DNA of 64,000 bases from Nocardioides acrostichi (GTDB lineage: Bacteria; Actinomycetota; Actinomycetes; Propionibacteriales; Nocardioidaceae), in the NCBI RefSeq assembly GCF_015319165.1, contig NZ_JADIVZ010000001.1, forward strand, positions 248,001 through 312,000, written 5' to 3'. Made by a program: the position numbers and the translations under genes. The notes beneath the pieces were generated by a model. It made no database searches, was not told the origin of the DNA, and saw only the letters and a program-made list of their open reading frames with translations. Positions 36,489-44,331 of this stretch are shown here, piece by piece; the first letter of the stretch is position 1; every line of letters starts with the position of its first letter.

Positions 36489-36905
36489 ATGACGCAGCAG
36501 AGCCTTGTCCTGGTGAAGCCCGATGGAGTGAAGCGGGGTCTGACCGGAGAGATCGTGCGCCGCATCGAGGCGAAGGGCTACACACTGGCCCGGCTCGAGC
36601 TGCGCACCGCCACTCGCGACCTGCTCGCGCAGCACTACGCCGAGCACGAGGGCAAGCCGTTCTACGAGCCGCTCGTGGAGTTCATGCTCTCGGGTCCGGT
36701 GGTGGCCATGGTCGTCGAGGGCCATCAGTGCATCCCCGGCTTCCGCTCGCTGGCCGGAGCCACCGACCCCACGGCTGCCGCCCCGGGCACCATCCGCGGC
36801 GACCTCGGCCGCGACTGGGGGCTCGCCGTGCAGCAGAACCTCGTGCACGGCTCGGACTCCGAGGAGTCCGCCGCCCGCGAGATCGGGATCTGGTTCCCCG
36901 CCTGA
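36489..36905 (+). CDS. ndk: Nucleoside diphosphate kinase
   Basis: A 138-residue enzyme transferring the gamma-phosphate of ATP to NDPs through a phosphohistidine. The N-terminal [26 protein letters not shown], the Kpn-loop region and catalytic His120 in NLVHGSDS are present. The usual N-P-x-A-A-x-P-G-T-I-R-G stretch is [13 protein letters not shown] slightly unusual feature is [13 protein letters not shown] where most relatives have NAIxxxRxLxGA. ATG 36489 follows a TAGGGT -10 by 7 bases. ndk directly before mreB is common in this group. Confidence 0.95.
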   Translation: MTQQSLVLVKPDGVKRGLTGEIVRRIEAKGYTLARLELRTATRDLLAQHYAEHEGKPFYEPLVEFMLSGPVVAMVVEGHQCIPGFRSLAGATDPTAAAPGTIRGDLGRDWGLAVQQNLVHGSDSEESAAREIGIWFPA

Positions 36906-36933
36906 TCCACCCTCGACGTCTCATCCGAGCCTC

Positions 36934-36991
36934 ACGTTTGGTCGAGAACTGCACCCCAAAGCGCGTTTTTACCCTCGTTTGGGACCAAACG
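36934..36991. other. Nested inverted repeat between ndk and mreB
   Basis: gtttggtc (36936-36943) pairs with gaccaaac (36983-36990), and inside it cccaaa (36955-36960) pairs with tttggg (36978-36983), sharing one base. The loop is unusually AT-rich for this genome (gcgcgtttttaccctcg). It could be a terminator for ndk or an intergenic repeat element. Confidence 0.5.
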
Positions 36992-37067
36992 ACGCCCCGG
37001 CCCTGCGCGACCGCGGCTCCGGGTGACTCCCTCGGCGTGCCTCCCGGCTCCGGGGGACGTCGCTCCC

Positions 37068-37169
37068 TACCCTGACCAGCAGGGTCGCTCGAGTGTGCGC
37101 GCGGGGTGACCCACCTTCCCCAAGGCCCCAAGGTCAGCCGCGCACAGAGACCCTGCGGAGCGACCCGGC
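37068..37169 (+). promoter_or_regulatory. mreB promoter and structured leader
   Basis: A -10-like TACCCT (37068-37073) is followed by a leader of about 90 bases. gcagggtc (37079-37086) can pair with gaccctgc (37149-37156), and the overlapping gggtcgct (37082-37089) can pair with agcgaccc (37159-37166). The second pairing covers part of the GGAG ribosome binding site (37157-37160); the first leaves it open. The two pairings exclude each other. Confidence 0.4.
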
Positions 37170-38198
37170 ATGGCGAACAGCATCTTCGGCCGCGACATGG
37201 CCGTCGACCTCGGCACCGCCAACACCCTCGTCTACGCCCGCGGCAAGGGCGTGCTGCTCGACGAGCCGAGCGTGGTGGCGTTGAACGCGACCACGGGCGA
37301 GATCCTCGCCGTCGGCCACGAGGCGAAGCGCATGATCGGCCGCACGCCCGAGGGCATCACCGCCATCCGCCCGTTGAAGGACGGCGTGATCGCCGACTTC
37401 GAGGCGACCGAGCAGATGCTGCGCTGGTTCATCACCCAGGTGCACCGTCGGCGCGCCTACGCCAAGCCGCGCATGGTGATCTGCGTGCCGAGCGGCATCA
37501 CGGCCGTCGAGCAGCGAGCGGTCAAGGAGGCCGGCTACCAGGCCGGCGCTCGCCGCGTCTACATCGTCGAGGAGCCGATGGCCGCCGCGATCGGTGCCGG
37601 CCTGCCGGTGCACCAGGCCACCGGCAACATGGTCGTCGACGTCGGCGGCGGCACCACCGAGGTGGCCGTCATCAGCCTCGGGGGCATCGTCACCAGTCTC
37701 TCCATCCGTACCGCGGGCGACGACCTCGACGCCGCGATCATCGCGTGGATGAAGAAGGAGTACTCCCTCATGCTCGGCGAGCGCACCGCCGAGGAGGTCA
37801 AGATGACCCTCGGCTCGGCGTTCCCCCTGCCCGACGAGCCGGAGGCCGAGATCCGCGGCCGCGACATGATCTCGGGCCTGCCGCGCACCGTGCTGGTCTC
37901 GAGCGCCGAGGTGCGCCAGGCCCTCGAGGAACCACTGCACGCGATCGTCGACGCGGTGCGCAGCACCCTCGACCAGACTCCGCCCGAGCTCGCGGGCGAC
38001 ATCATGGACCGCGGCATCGTGCTCACCGGCGGCGGCGCCCTGCTGCGCGGCCTCGACGAGCGGCTGCGCCACGAGACCGGCATGCCGGTGCACGTCGCCG
38101 AGGATCCGCTCACCTCGGTGGCCCTCGGCGCCGGTAAGTGCGTCGAGGAGTTCGAGGCCCTCCAGCAGGTGCTCGTCACCGGCCCGCGGCGGTTCTGA
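37170..38198 (+). CDS. mreB: Rod shape-determining protein MreB
   Basis: A 342-residue bacterial actin that forms filaments under the membrane and directs lateral wall synthesis. The phosphate-1 loop is DLGTANTLVY (13-22), the phosphate-2 loop VVDVGGGTTEVAVISLGG, and the adenosine motif LTGGGALLRGLD. Length and motifs are canonical. mreC overlaps the stop (TGATG). The run mreB-mreC-mreD-mrdA-rodA is intact, which predicts a rod-shaped or at least elongating cell; many non-streptomycete actinobacteria have lost it. Confidence 0.97.
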   Translation: MANSIFGRDMAVDLGTANTLVYARGKGVLLDEPSVVALNATTGEILAVGHEAKRMIGRTPEGITAIRPLKDGVIADFEATEQMLRWFITQVHRRRAYAKPRMVICVPSGITAVEQRAVKEAGYQAGARRVYIVEEPMAAAIGAGLPVHQATGNMVVDVGGGTTEVAVISLGGIVTSLSIRTAGDDLDAAIIAWMKKEYSLMLGERTAEEVKMTLGSAFPLPDEPEAEIRGRDMISGLPRTVLVSSAEVRQALEEPLHAIVDAVRSTLDQTPPELAGDIMDRGIVLTGGGALLRGLDERLRHETGMPVHVAEDPLTSVALGAGKCVEEFEALQQVLVTGPRRF

Positions 38199-39247
38199 TG
38201 ACCGACCTGCTCGAGCGTCCGTCGTCGGCCACCCCGCCCTCCCGCCCTCCGCGCGGATCGGGCCGAGGACGCCGCTCCCGTCTCGCGCGCGCCGAGCGTC
38301 GTGAGCGGCGCTGGCACCTGGGCGGTCTGGGATCCTCCGGTGAACGGCCGCAGCCCAGCCGTTCACTGCTGGTCGCGCTGGTCCTGGCCAGCGCGACGCT
38401 GGCCACGCTCGACCTCTCCACCGGTTCGCACAGTCCGCTGGAGCCGGTGCGTGGTGCGGTCGCCGACGTCGTCGGGCCGTTCGAGTCGGGCACCTCGACG
38501 ATCGTCCGGCCGCTCGCGGGGGTGCCGGACTGGTTCCGCTCCCGCTCGACGCTGTCCGACCAGGTCGACGCGCTCACGCAGGAGAACCAGCAGCTGCGCT
38601 CCGAGCTCAACGCGGCGCCCTACGACGCCAACCGGCTTGCGGAGTACGACAAGCTCACCGCTGCGGCCTCCGACCTGGGCACCTCGTTGCTGCCGGCGCG
38701 CGTGATCGGCTACGGGCCGGCCCAGTCGTTCTCGAGCACCGTCACCCTCGACGCCGGTTCGGATGCCGGCCTGCGCCCCGACATGACCGTCGTCAACGGC
38801 GATGGCCTGGTCGGCCGGATCCTGCGCACGAGCCGCTCGACCAGCACGGTGCTGCTCATCACCGACCCCGACTCCACCGTGGGTGCCCGGGTCGGCGACA
38901 CCCTCGCCATGGGCTTCCTGCGCGGTCGCGGGGTGCTCGGCGACGACGGTCGCCTCGACCTCGAGCTCGTCGACGACTCCGCGGTGCCTGCCCGCGCCGA
39001 CACGGTCGTGACCTGGGGCAGCACCGGGGGAGCCCCCTATGTCGCCGGAGTGCCGATCGGCCGGGTCACGCACGTGTACTCCTCGGTGCGCGAGACCTCC
39101 CAGCGCATCGTGGTCGACCCGTACGTCGACTTCGGCGCCCTCGACGTCGTCGGGGTCGTCGTACCGACAGGCACCCAGAGTGATCGTGCGCTCATCGGTG
39201 CCGACGGCGAGCTCGGCGGCCAGTCCGCTGCTGGAGAGGCACGATGA
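38198..39247 (+). CDS. mreC: Rod shape-determining protein MreC
   Basis: A 349-residue bitopic protein that links cytoplasmic MreB to periplasmic PBP2. The N-terminal 50 residues are Arg/Pro-rich and cytoplasmic, and the membrane helix is at about 55-72. A coiled coil follows (SDQVDALTQENQQLRSELN), then the two beta-barrel domains (ARVIGYGPAQSFSSTVTLDAGSDAGLRPDMTVVN... GLVGRI). The basic cytoplasmic extension is longer than in E. coli. It overlaps mreB and mreD by a few bases each, indicating tight coupling. Confidence 0.94.
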   Translation: MTDLLERPSSATPPSRPPRGSGRGRRSRLARAERRERRWHLGGLGSSGERPQPSRSLLVALVLASATLATLDLSTGSHSPLEPVRGAVADVVGPFESGTSTIVRPLAGVPDWFRSRSTLSDQVDALTQENQQLRSELNAAPYDANRLAEYDKLTAAASDLGTSLLPARVIGYGPAQSFSSTVTLDAGSDAGLRPDMTVVNGDGLVGRILRTSRSTSTVLLITDPDSTVGARVGDTLAMGFLRGRGVLGDDGRLDLELVDDSAVPARADTVVTWGSTGGAPYVAGVPIGRVTHVYSSVRETSQRIVVDPYVDFGALDVVGVVVPTGTQSDRALIGADGELGGQSAAGEAR

Positions 39248-39753
39248 CGGCGCTGCGAGCCGCGGCGGCCGCGGGCGCCGTCGTCCTGGCGATGGTGCTC
39301 CAGGTCTCGCTCTTCCCGCACCTGGCCTGGCAGGGTGTGGTGCCCAACCTCGTGCTGCTGGTGGTCGTCGCGGTGGCGCTCACCCGCGACCCGCAGCTGG
39401 CGCTCGTCACGGGCTTCCTCGCCGGGGCGCTGCTCGACCTGGCCCCACCCGCCGATCACGTCGCCGGGCGCTGGGCGCTGGCGCTGACCGTGGTCGCCTA
39501 CGTCGCCTGCCGCGTGCGCCCCGAGACCCGTGCCTCGGCGCTGACGGTCGTCTCGACGGTCGCTGCGTGCTCGTTCGTCGGCACGTCGCTCTACGCGCTC
39601 ACCGGGCTGGTGCTCGGCGACGGTGTCGGCAGTGCCGGGGAACTGTTGCAGGTGGTCGCGCTGTCGCTGGTCTGGGACGTCGTGCTCACGCCGTTCGTGC
39701 TGCCGCCGCTGCTGGCGCTGTTCACGCGGCTCGAGCCCGCGCGGATGGGCTGA
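39244..39753 (+). CDS. mreD: Rod shape-determining protein MreD
   Basis: A 169-residue integral membrane protein with five or six helices. GVVPNLVLLVVVAVALTRDPQLALVTGFLAGALLDL is the family signature: a pore-like helix pair with PN and the GFxxGLxxDL motif, here GFLAGALLDL. It overlaps the mreC stop by 4 bases (ATGA) and is followed 5 bases later by mrdA. It is part of the elongasome and is required for MreC localisation in model rods. Confidence 0.92.
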   Translation: MTALRAAAAAGAVVLAMVLQVSLFPHLAWQGVVPNLVLLVVVAVALTRDPQLALVTGFLAGALLDLAPPADHVAGRWALALTVVAYVACRVRPETRASALTVVSTVAACSFVGTSLYALTGLVLGDGVGSAGELLQVVALSLVWDVVLTPFVLPPLLALFTRLEPARMG

Positions 39754-39757
39754 GCAC

Positions 39758-41929
39758 ATGGGCAACCCGCTCGCGCGCGACTCCGAGGCGGCCGCCAGTC
39801 GCACCTCGCGGCTGCGCATCGTCGTCATCCAGGCGCTCGTCTTCAGCCTGTTCGCCACGCTGCTGGTGCGGCTGTACTACCTCCAGGTCGTCTCCGGGGA
39901 GGCCTACCACGCCCAGGCGGCCTCGCAGTCGGTGCGCGACATCGTGGAGCAGCCGCAGCGCGGCCTCGTCGTCGACGACCAGGGAAGGCCGCTGGTCGCG
40001 AATCGGCTGGCGTGGGTGATCTCGGTCGACCGCACCCTGCTGGGCAAGCTGGGCGGTCGCGACCGCCGCGAGGTGCTCGACCGCGTCGCGGCACTCACCC
40101 ACTCCACGCGCGCAGCGATCGAGAAGAAGCTCATCACGTGCGGCGAGTCCGGCGCGGTCACGGGCACCTGCTGGAACGGCTCGCCGTTCCAGCCCGTTCC
40201 GGTGGCCTCCGACGTCGCCCGCGGGGTCGCGCTCAAGGTGCTCGAGCAGCCCGAGCAGTACCCCTCGGTGCTCGCCGAGCAGCAGAGCGTGCGCGCCTAT
40301 CCGCAGCCGTACGGCGTCAACCTGGCCCACGTGCTCGGCTACCTCAGCCCCATCACCGGCGACGAGCTGACCGCGGCGGAGAAGGACGGCGACGACTCGG
40401 TCAACGGAGCCAGCGTCGTGGGCCGCGCCGGTGTCGAGAAGGAGTACGACTCCTGGCTGCGCGGTGTGCCCGGATCCCGCTCGGTCACCGTCGACTCGAT
40501 GGGCCGCGTGCTCGGTGACTCCGGTGAGATCGCCGCCCGCCCGGGAGACACCCTGGTCACCTCCATCGACGCCAAGGTGCAGTCGGTGGTCGAGAAGCAG
40601 CTGGCCGAGACCATCAAGACCGCCCGCGCCACGTACGACCCCGTCACGCACAAGAACTACGTGGCCGACTCCGGCGCCGCGGTGGTGCTCGAGGCGAAGA
40701 CCGGCCGCGTCGTCGCGATGGCCAGCCAGCCCACCTACGACCCCTCGGTGTGGGTCGGCGGCATCACCGACAGCCAGCTCGCCCGCCTCTACTCCGAGGC
40801 CGCGGGGACGCCGCTGCTGGCCCGCGCCACCCAGGGGCAGTTCGCGCCCGGCTCGACCTGGAAGCCGTTCATGACCGCGGGGGCGCTGACCCACGGGTTC
40901 TCGGAGAACACCCTGCTGAACTGCTCGAACTCGTTTCGCGTGGGCAACCGGGACTTCAAGAACTATGAGTCCGAGGCGTTCGGCATGATCACGTTCGCCC
41001 GTGCCCTCGAGGTCTCGTGCAACACCTTCTTCTACCGGGTGGGCTACCACTTCTGGCAGCAGTCCGGTGGCAACGCCGACGACGTGAACGCCGAGGATCC
41101 ACTGGTCGACGAGGCCAAGACCTTCGGGTTCGGCCAGCGCACCGGCATCGACCTGCCGGGCGAGGCCTCGGGCCGCATCGCCGACCGCAAGTGGAAGCTG
41201 GCCTACTACAAGTCGATGAAGAGCTACTACTGCGGCATCGCCCACAAGCCGCAGACCGACGACACCTCCGACTTCGTCTACCAGTTCGCCCGGGAGTTCT
41301 GCGTCGACGGCTACGCCTATCGCGCCGGTGACGCCGCCAACTTCGCCATCGGCCAGGGCGACACCCTCGTCACCCCGCTCCAGTTGGCGCGCGCGTACGC
41401 CGCATTGTCCAACGGCGGCACCCTGTATGCCCCGCGTGTCGGCAAGGCTATCGTCGGCTCCGACGGCAAGGTCATCGAGCGGATCCCACCCAAGAAGGTG
41501 GGCTCGGTCGACCTGCCCGCCGACACCCTCGCCTACATCGACAACGCCCTGCAGGGCGTGACCCGCGAGGGCACGATGTCCTGGCGCATGATCGGCTTCC
41601 CGCTCGACCAGGTGGCGATCCGCTCGAAGACCGGCTCGGCGGAGGTCTACGGCAAGCAGTCGACCTCGTGGGTCGCCTCGTACTCCAAGGACTACGTCGT
41701 GGTGATGATGGTCAGCCAGGGCGGTACCGGCTCGGGGACGTCGGGCCCCGCCGTCCGCAAGATCTGGGAGTCGCTCTACGGCATCGACGGCGAGAGCGTC
41801 GACCCGAAGCGCTCGGCGATCCCCGGAACGCTCGAGCCGGAACGGCTGCCCACCTTCGCCGCCGACGGGACGATCCTGCCGCCGTCCACCGAGCCGCGTG
41901 ACCAGAGCACCCGGAAGGGCGACAACTGA
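39758..41929 (+). CDS. mrdA: Penicillin-binding protein 2, elongation-specific transpeptidase
   Basis: A 723-residue class B PBP that cross-links peptidoglycan during elongation with RodA. One N-terminal membrane helix (about 19-42) precedes the pedestal domain (QPQRGLVVDDQGRPLVANR). The transpeptidase domain has SxxK as STWK (Ser366, Lys369), SxN as SCN (420-422) and KTG (624-626). An insert rich in Cys and aromatic residues (YYKSMKSYYCGIAHKP and QFAREFCVDGY) lies between the SxN and KTG motifs and may form a disulfide. The C-terminal tail after LYGID is short and polar. rodA overlaps its stop by one base. Confidence 0.95.
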   Translation: MGNPLARDSEAAASRTSRLRIVVIQALVFSLFATLLVRLYYLQVVSGEAYHAQAASQSVRDIVEQPQRGLVVDDQGRPLVANRLAWVISVDRTLLGKLGGRDRREVLDRVAALTHSTRAAIEKKLITCGESGAVTGTCWNGSPFQPVPVASDVARGVALKVLEQPEQYPSVLAEQQSVRAYPQPYGVNLAHVLGYLSPITGDELTAAEKDGDDSVNGASVVGRAGVEKEYDSWLRGVPGSRSVTVDSMGRVLGDSGEIAARPGDTLVTSIDAKVQSVVEKQLAETIKTARATYDPVTHKNYVADSGAAVVLEAKTGRVVAMASQPTYDPSVWVGGITDSQLARLYSEAAGTPLLARATQGQFAPGSTWKPFMTAGALTHGFSENTLLNCSNSFRVGNRDFKNYESEAFGMITFARALEVSCNTFFYRVGYHFWQQSGGNADDVNAEDPLVDEAKTFGFGQRTGIDLPGEASGRIADRKWKLAYYKSMKSYYCGIAHKPQTDDTSDFVYQFAREFCVDGYAYRAGDAANFAIGQGDTLVTPLQLARAYAALSNGGTLYAPRVGKAIVGSDGKVIERIPPKKVGSVDLPADTLAYIDNALQGVTREGTMSWRMIGFPLDQVAIRSKTGSAEVYGKQSTSWVASYSKDYVVVMMVSQGGTGSGTSGPAVRKIWESLYGIDGESVDPKRSAIPGTLEPERLPTFAADGTILPPSTEPRDQSTRKGDN

Positions 41930-43161
41930 TGGCCGTGCTCGCACCCGAGACGCGCGCACGCACCGCAGGCGTGCGCCCGACATCGGCGCTGGGAACGCGC
42001 CCGCAGCTGCGCTGGGCCGCCCTCGACTGGTGGCTGATGGGCGCCGTGCTCGGTCTGCTCGTGCTCGGCACGCTGCTGGTGTGGTCGGCCACGGCGGGTC
42101 GCGCCGACCTCACCGGGGGTGACCCGCGCGCCTACCTGGGCAAGCAGTTGACCAACATCGCCATCGGCGGCGTGCTCATGCTGGGCGTGCTCGTGGCCGA
42201 TCACCGCTGGGTGCGGATCGCGGCCCCGGTGGCCTACCTCGCCTCGATCGTCGGCTTGGTCCTGGTGCTGGTGGCGGGCTCGACCATCAACGGCTCGCGT
42301 TCGTGGCTGATGCTGGGCGGTCTGTCGATCCAGCCGGCCGAGTTCGCCAAGCTGGCGGTGGTCATCGGGATGGCGCTCGTGCTCGCGCAGCGGGCCGCGG
42401 GGCGCTGGCGCGCACGGGTGGGTCTGGTCGACGTCGTCCTCATGCTCGCGATCGCGGGCGTGCCGGCGCTGCTGATCCTGCTCCAGCCCGACCTCGGCAC
42501 CATGTTGGTGCTCACCGCCACCGTGCTGGGCGTGCTGGCCGTCTCAGGAGCGCCGCGCCGCTGGCTCGCGCTGCTCGGCCTCGGCGGCATCACCGCGGCC
42601 GTCGTCGCCGTCGTCGGCGGGGTGCTCAAGCCCTACCAGATCGACCGGTTCATGGCGTTCACGAATCCCGACCTCGACCCACGCGGCGCCGGCTACAACG
42701 TCGAGCAGGCGCGTATCGCGGTCGGTAACGGGGGCCTCTTCGGCGAGGGGCTCTTCCACGGTTCCCAGACCAACTCCGGCTTCGTGCCCGAACAGCACAC
42801 CGACTTCGTCTTCACCGTGGCCGGTGAGGAACTGGGTCTGGTGGGGGCCGGACTCCTCATCGCCTTGCTCGGGGTGGTGCTGTGGCGCGCCTTGCACATC
42901 GCCACGCACACCGACGACGTCTTCGGTCGTGTCGCGGCCGCCGGCATCGCCTGCTGGTTCGGCTTCCAGGCCTTCCAGAACATCGGCATGTGTCTGGGCA
43001 TCATGCCGGTCACCGGCGTGCCACTGCCGTTCGTCTCCTACGGAGGCTCCTCGATGTTCGCCGGGCTGCTAGCGGTCGGGCTGCTCCAGAACATCCACCT
43101 CCGAGCGACGGCGGCCGTGCCGAACCGCTACCGCGCGCCGGCGGCGCGCGTCAGGGGCTGA
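41929..43161 (+). CDS. rodA: Peptidoglycan glycosyltransferase RodA (SEDS family)
   Basis: A 410-residue polytopic protein with ten predicted helices. The SEDS family polymerises lipid II glycan strands with a partner class B PBP, here the adjacent mrdA. Diagnostic blocks are SRSWLMLGGLSIQPAEFAKLAVV, LLQPDLGTMLVLTAT (with the catalytic Asp region), VGNGGLFGEGLFHGSQTNSGFVPEQHTDFVF, and PVTGVPLPFVSYGGSSM. Its last 11 bases overlap the convergent antiporter gene. It ends the mre operon. Confidence 0.95.
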   Translation: MAVLAPETRARTAGVRPTSALGTRPQLRWAALDWWLMGAVLGLLVLGTLLVWSATAGRADLTGGDPRAYLGKQLTNIAIGGVLMLGVLVADHRWVRIAAPVAYLASIVGLVLVLVAGSTINGSRSWLMLGGLSIQPAEFAKLAVVIGMALVLAQRAAGRWRARVGLVDVVLMLAIAGVPALLILLQPDLGTMLVLTATVLGVLAVSGAPRRWLALLGLGGITAAVVAVVGGVLKPYQIDRFMAFTNPDLDPRGAGYNVEQARIAVGNGGLFGEGLFHGSQTNSGFVPEQHTDFVFTVAGEELGLVGAGLLIALLGVVLWRALHIATHTDDVFGRVAAAGIACWFGFQAFQNIGMCLGIMPVTGVPLPFVSYGGSSMFAGLLAVGLLQNIHLRATAAVPNRYRAPAARVRG

Positions 43162-44251
43162 CGGAGAAGAACACGAACGTGGCCAGCAGCACCAGGTGCA
43201 CCAGGCCCTGGAGCGCCTTAGCGCGACCCTGCACGACCGTCAGCGTGGAGACGACCACGGTGATGACCAGCAGCGTGATCTGCATCGGCTCCAGGCCCAG
43301 CACCAACGGGCCGTCGAGCCAGACCGTGGCCAGGGCGATGGTCGGGATGGTGAGGCCGATGGAGGCCATCGCCGAGCCGTAGGCCAGGTTGAGTGAGATC
43401 TGCACCCGGTCGCCCCGCGCGTTGCGCACCGCGGCGATCGACTCCGGGGCCAACACCAGCAGCGCGATCACGACACCCACGACGGCGTAGGGGAACCCCA
43501 AGGCGTCGACGCCGCTCTCGATGGTGGGGGAGAGCAGCTTGGCCAGCCCGACCACGGCCACGAGTGAGACGACCAGCAGGCCCAGGCTCGTCCAGGCCGC
43601 CGACGTGGACGGCGCGGGCGCGTGCACGCTCTCGTCGTCCGCCCCCGGCCCGACGGGCACGAAGAAGTCGCGGTGCTGCACGGTCTGGGTGAAGAGGAAC
43701 GATCCGTAGAGCACGAGCGAGGCGATCGCGGCGAAGGCGAGCTGGGAGCCCGAGTACTCCAGGCCTGCGGCCGACACCGTGAAGCCCGGCAGCACCAGGC
43801 ACACCGAGGCCAGGGCGACGACGGTGGAGAGGGCGGAGCCGGTGCCGGCGGCGTTGAAGCTCACCAGGTGGTGTCGCCAGGCGCCGATGAGCAGGGAGAG
43901 GCCCGCGATGCCGTTGAGGGTGATCATCAGGGCCGCGAACACCGTGTCGCGGGCGTAGGTCGAGGCGCCGTCGCCGCCTCCGGCCATGAGCATCACGATG
44001 AGGCCGACCTCGATGGCGGTCACCGCGACCGCGAGCACCAGCGAGCCGAAGGGCTCGCCGACCTTGTGAGCCACCACCTCCGCGTGGTGCACGGCCGCCA
44101 GCACCGAGCCGCCCACGCCGAGCGCGATCAGCACGAGCACGATCGGATGCTCGTGGTGTGCCCAGGTGGCGATCAGGAGAACCAGCGAAGCGAGGGGGAC
44201 GAGCGTGGTCGGATGCTTGAGGAGGTCGACTCCGGAGGGTGCACTCGCCAT
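43151..44251 (-). CDS. Cation/proton antiporter, ChaA-type (CaCA superfamily)
   Basis: A 366-residue integral membrane protein with about eleven helices in two halves. The inverted alpha repeats of the CaCA superfamily are seen as VAVTAIEVGLIVMLM in the first half and LVLAPESIAAVRNARG in the second, each with an acidic residue for ion binding. A hydrophilic acidic loop (GPGADDESVHAPAPS) separates the halves. Characterised ChaA proteins exchange Ca2+, Na+ or K+ for H+. ATG 44251 is preferred because a -10 TACTCT is 7 bases upstream. Its 3' end overlaps rodA by 11 bases. Confidence 0.88.
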   Translation of the reverse strand: MASAPSGVDLLKHPTTLVPLASLVLLIATWAHHEHPIVLVLIALGVGGSVLAAVHHAEVVAHKVGEPFGSLVLAVAVTAIEVGLIVMLMAGGGDGASTYARDTVFAALMITLNGIAGLSLLIGAWRHHLVSFNAAGTGSALSTVVALASVCLVLPGFTVSAAGLEYSGSQLAFAAIASLVLYGSFLFTQTVQHRDFFVPVGPGADDESVHAPAPSTSAAWTSLGLLVVSLVAVVGLAKLLSPTIESGVDALGFPYAVVGVVIALLVLAPESIAAVRNARGDRVQISLNLAYGSAMASIGLTIPTIALATVWLDGPLVLGLEPMQITLLVITVVVSTLTVVQGRAKALQGLVHLVLLATFVFFSVSP

Positions 44252-44258
44252 GGTGCGC

Positions 44259-44264
44259 AGAGTA
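44259..44264 (-). promoter_or_regulatory. -10 element TACTCT for the antiporter (leaderless type)
   Basis: On the minus strand TACTCT ends 7 bases before the ATG at 44251. Confidence 0.5.
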
Positions 44265-44317
44265 GGGGGGTGAGCATCATGACCCGGCAGGGGACTGCCC
44301 TTGGCGGCGCCAGCGCC

Positions 44318-44323
44318 TAGCAT
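44318..44323 (+). promoter_or_regulatory. -10 element TAGCAT for the DHA2 transporter
   Basis: TAGCAT ends 8 bases before the ATG at 44332, facing away from the antiporter promoter. Confidence 0.45.
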
Positions 44324-44331
44324 CGTTGCTG

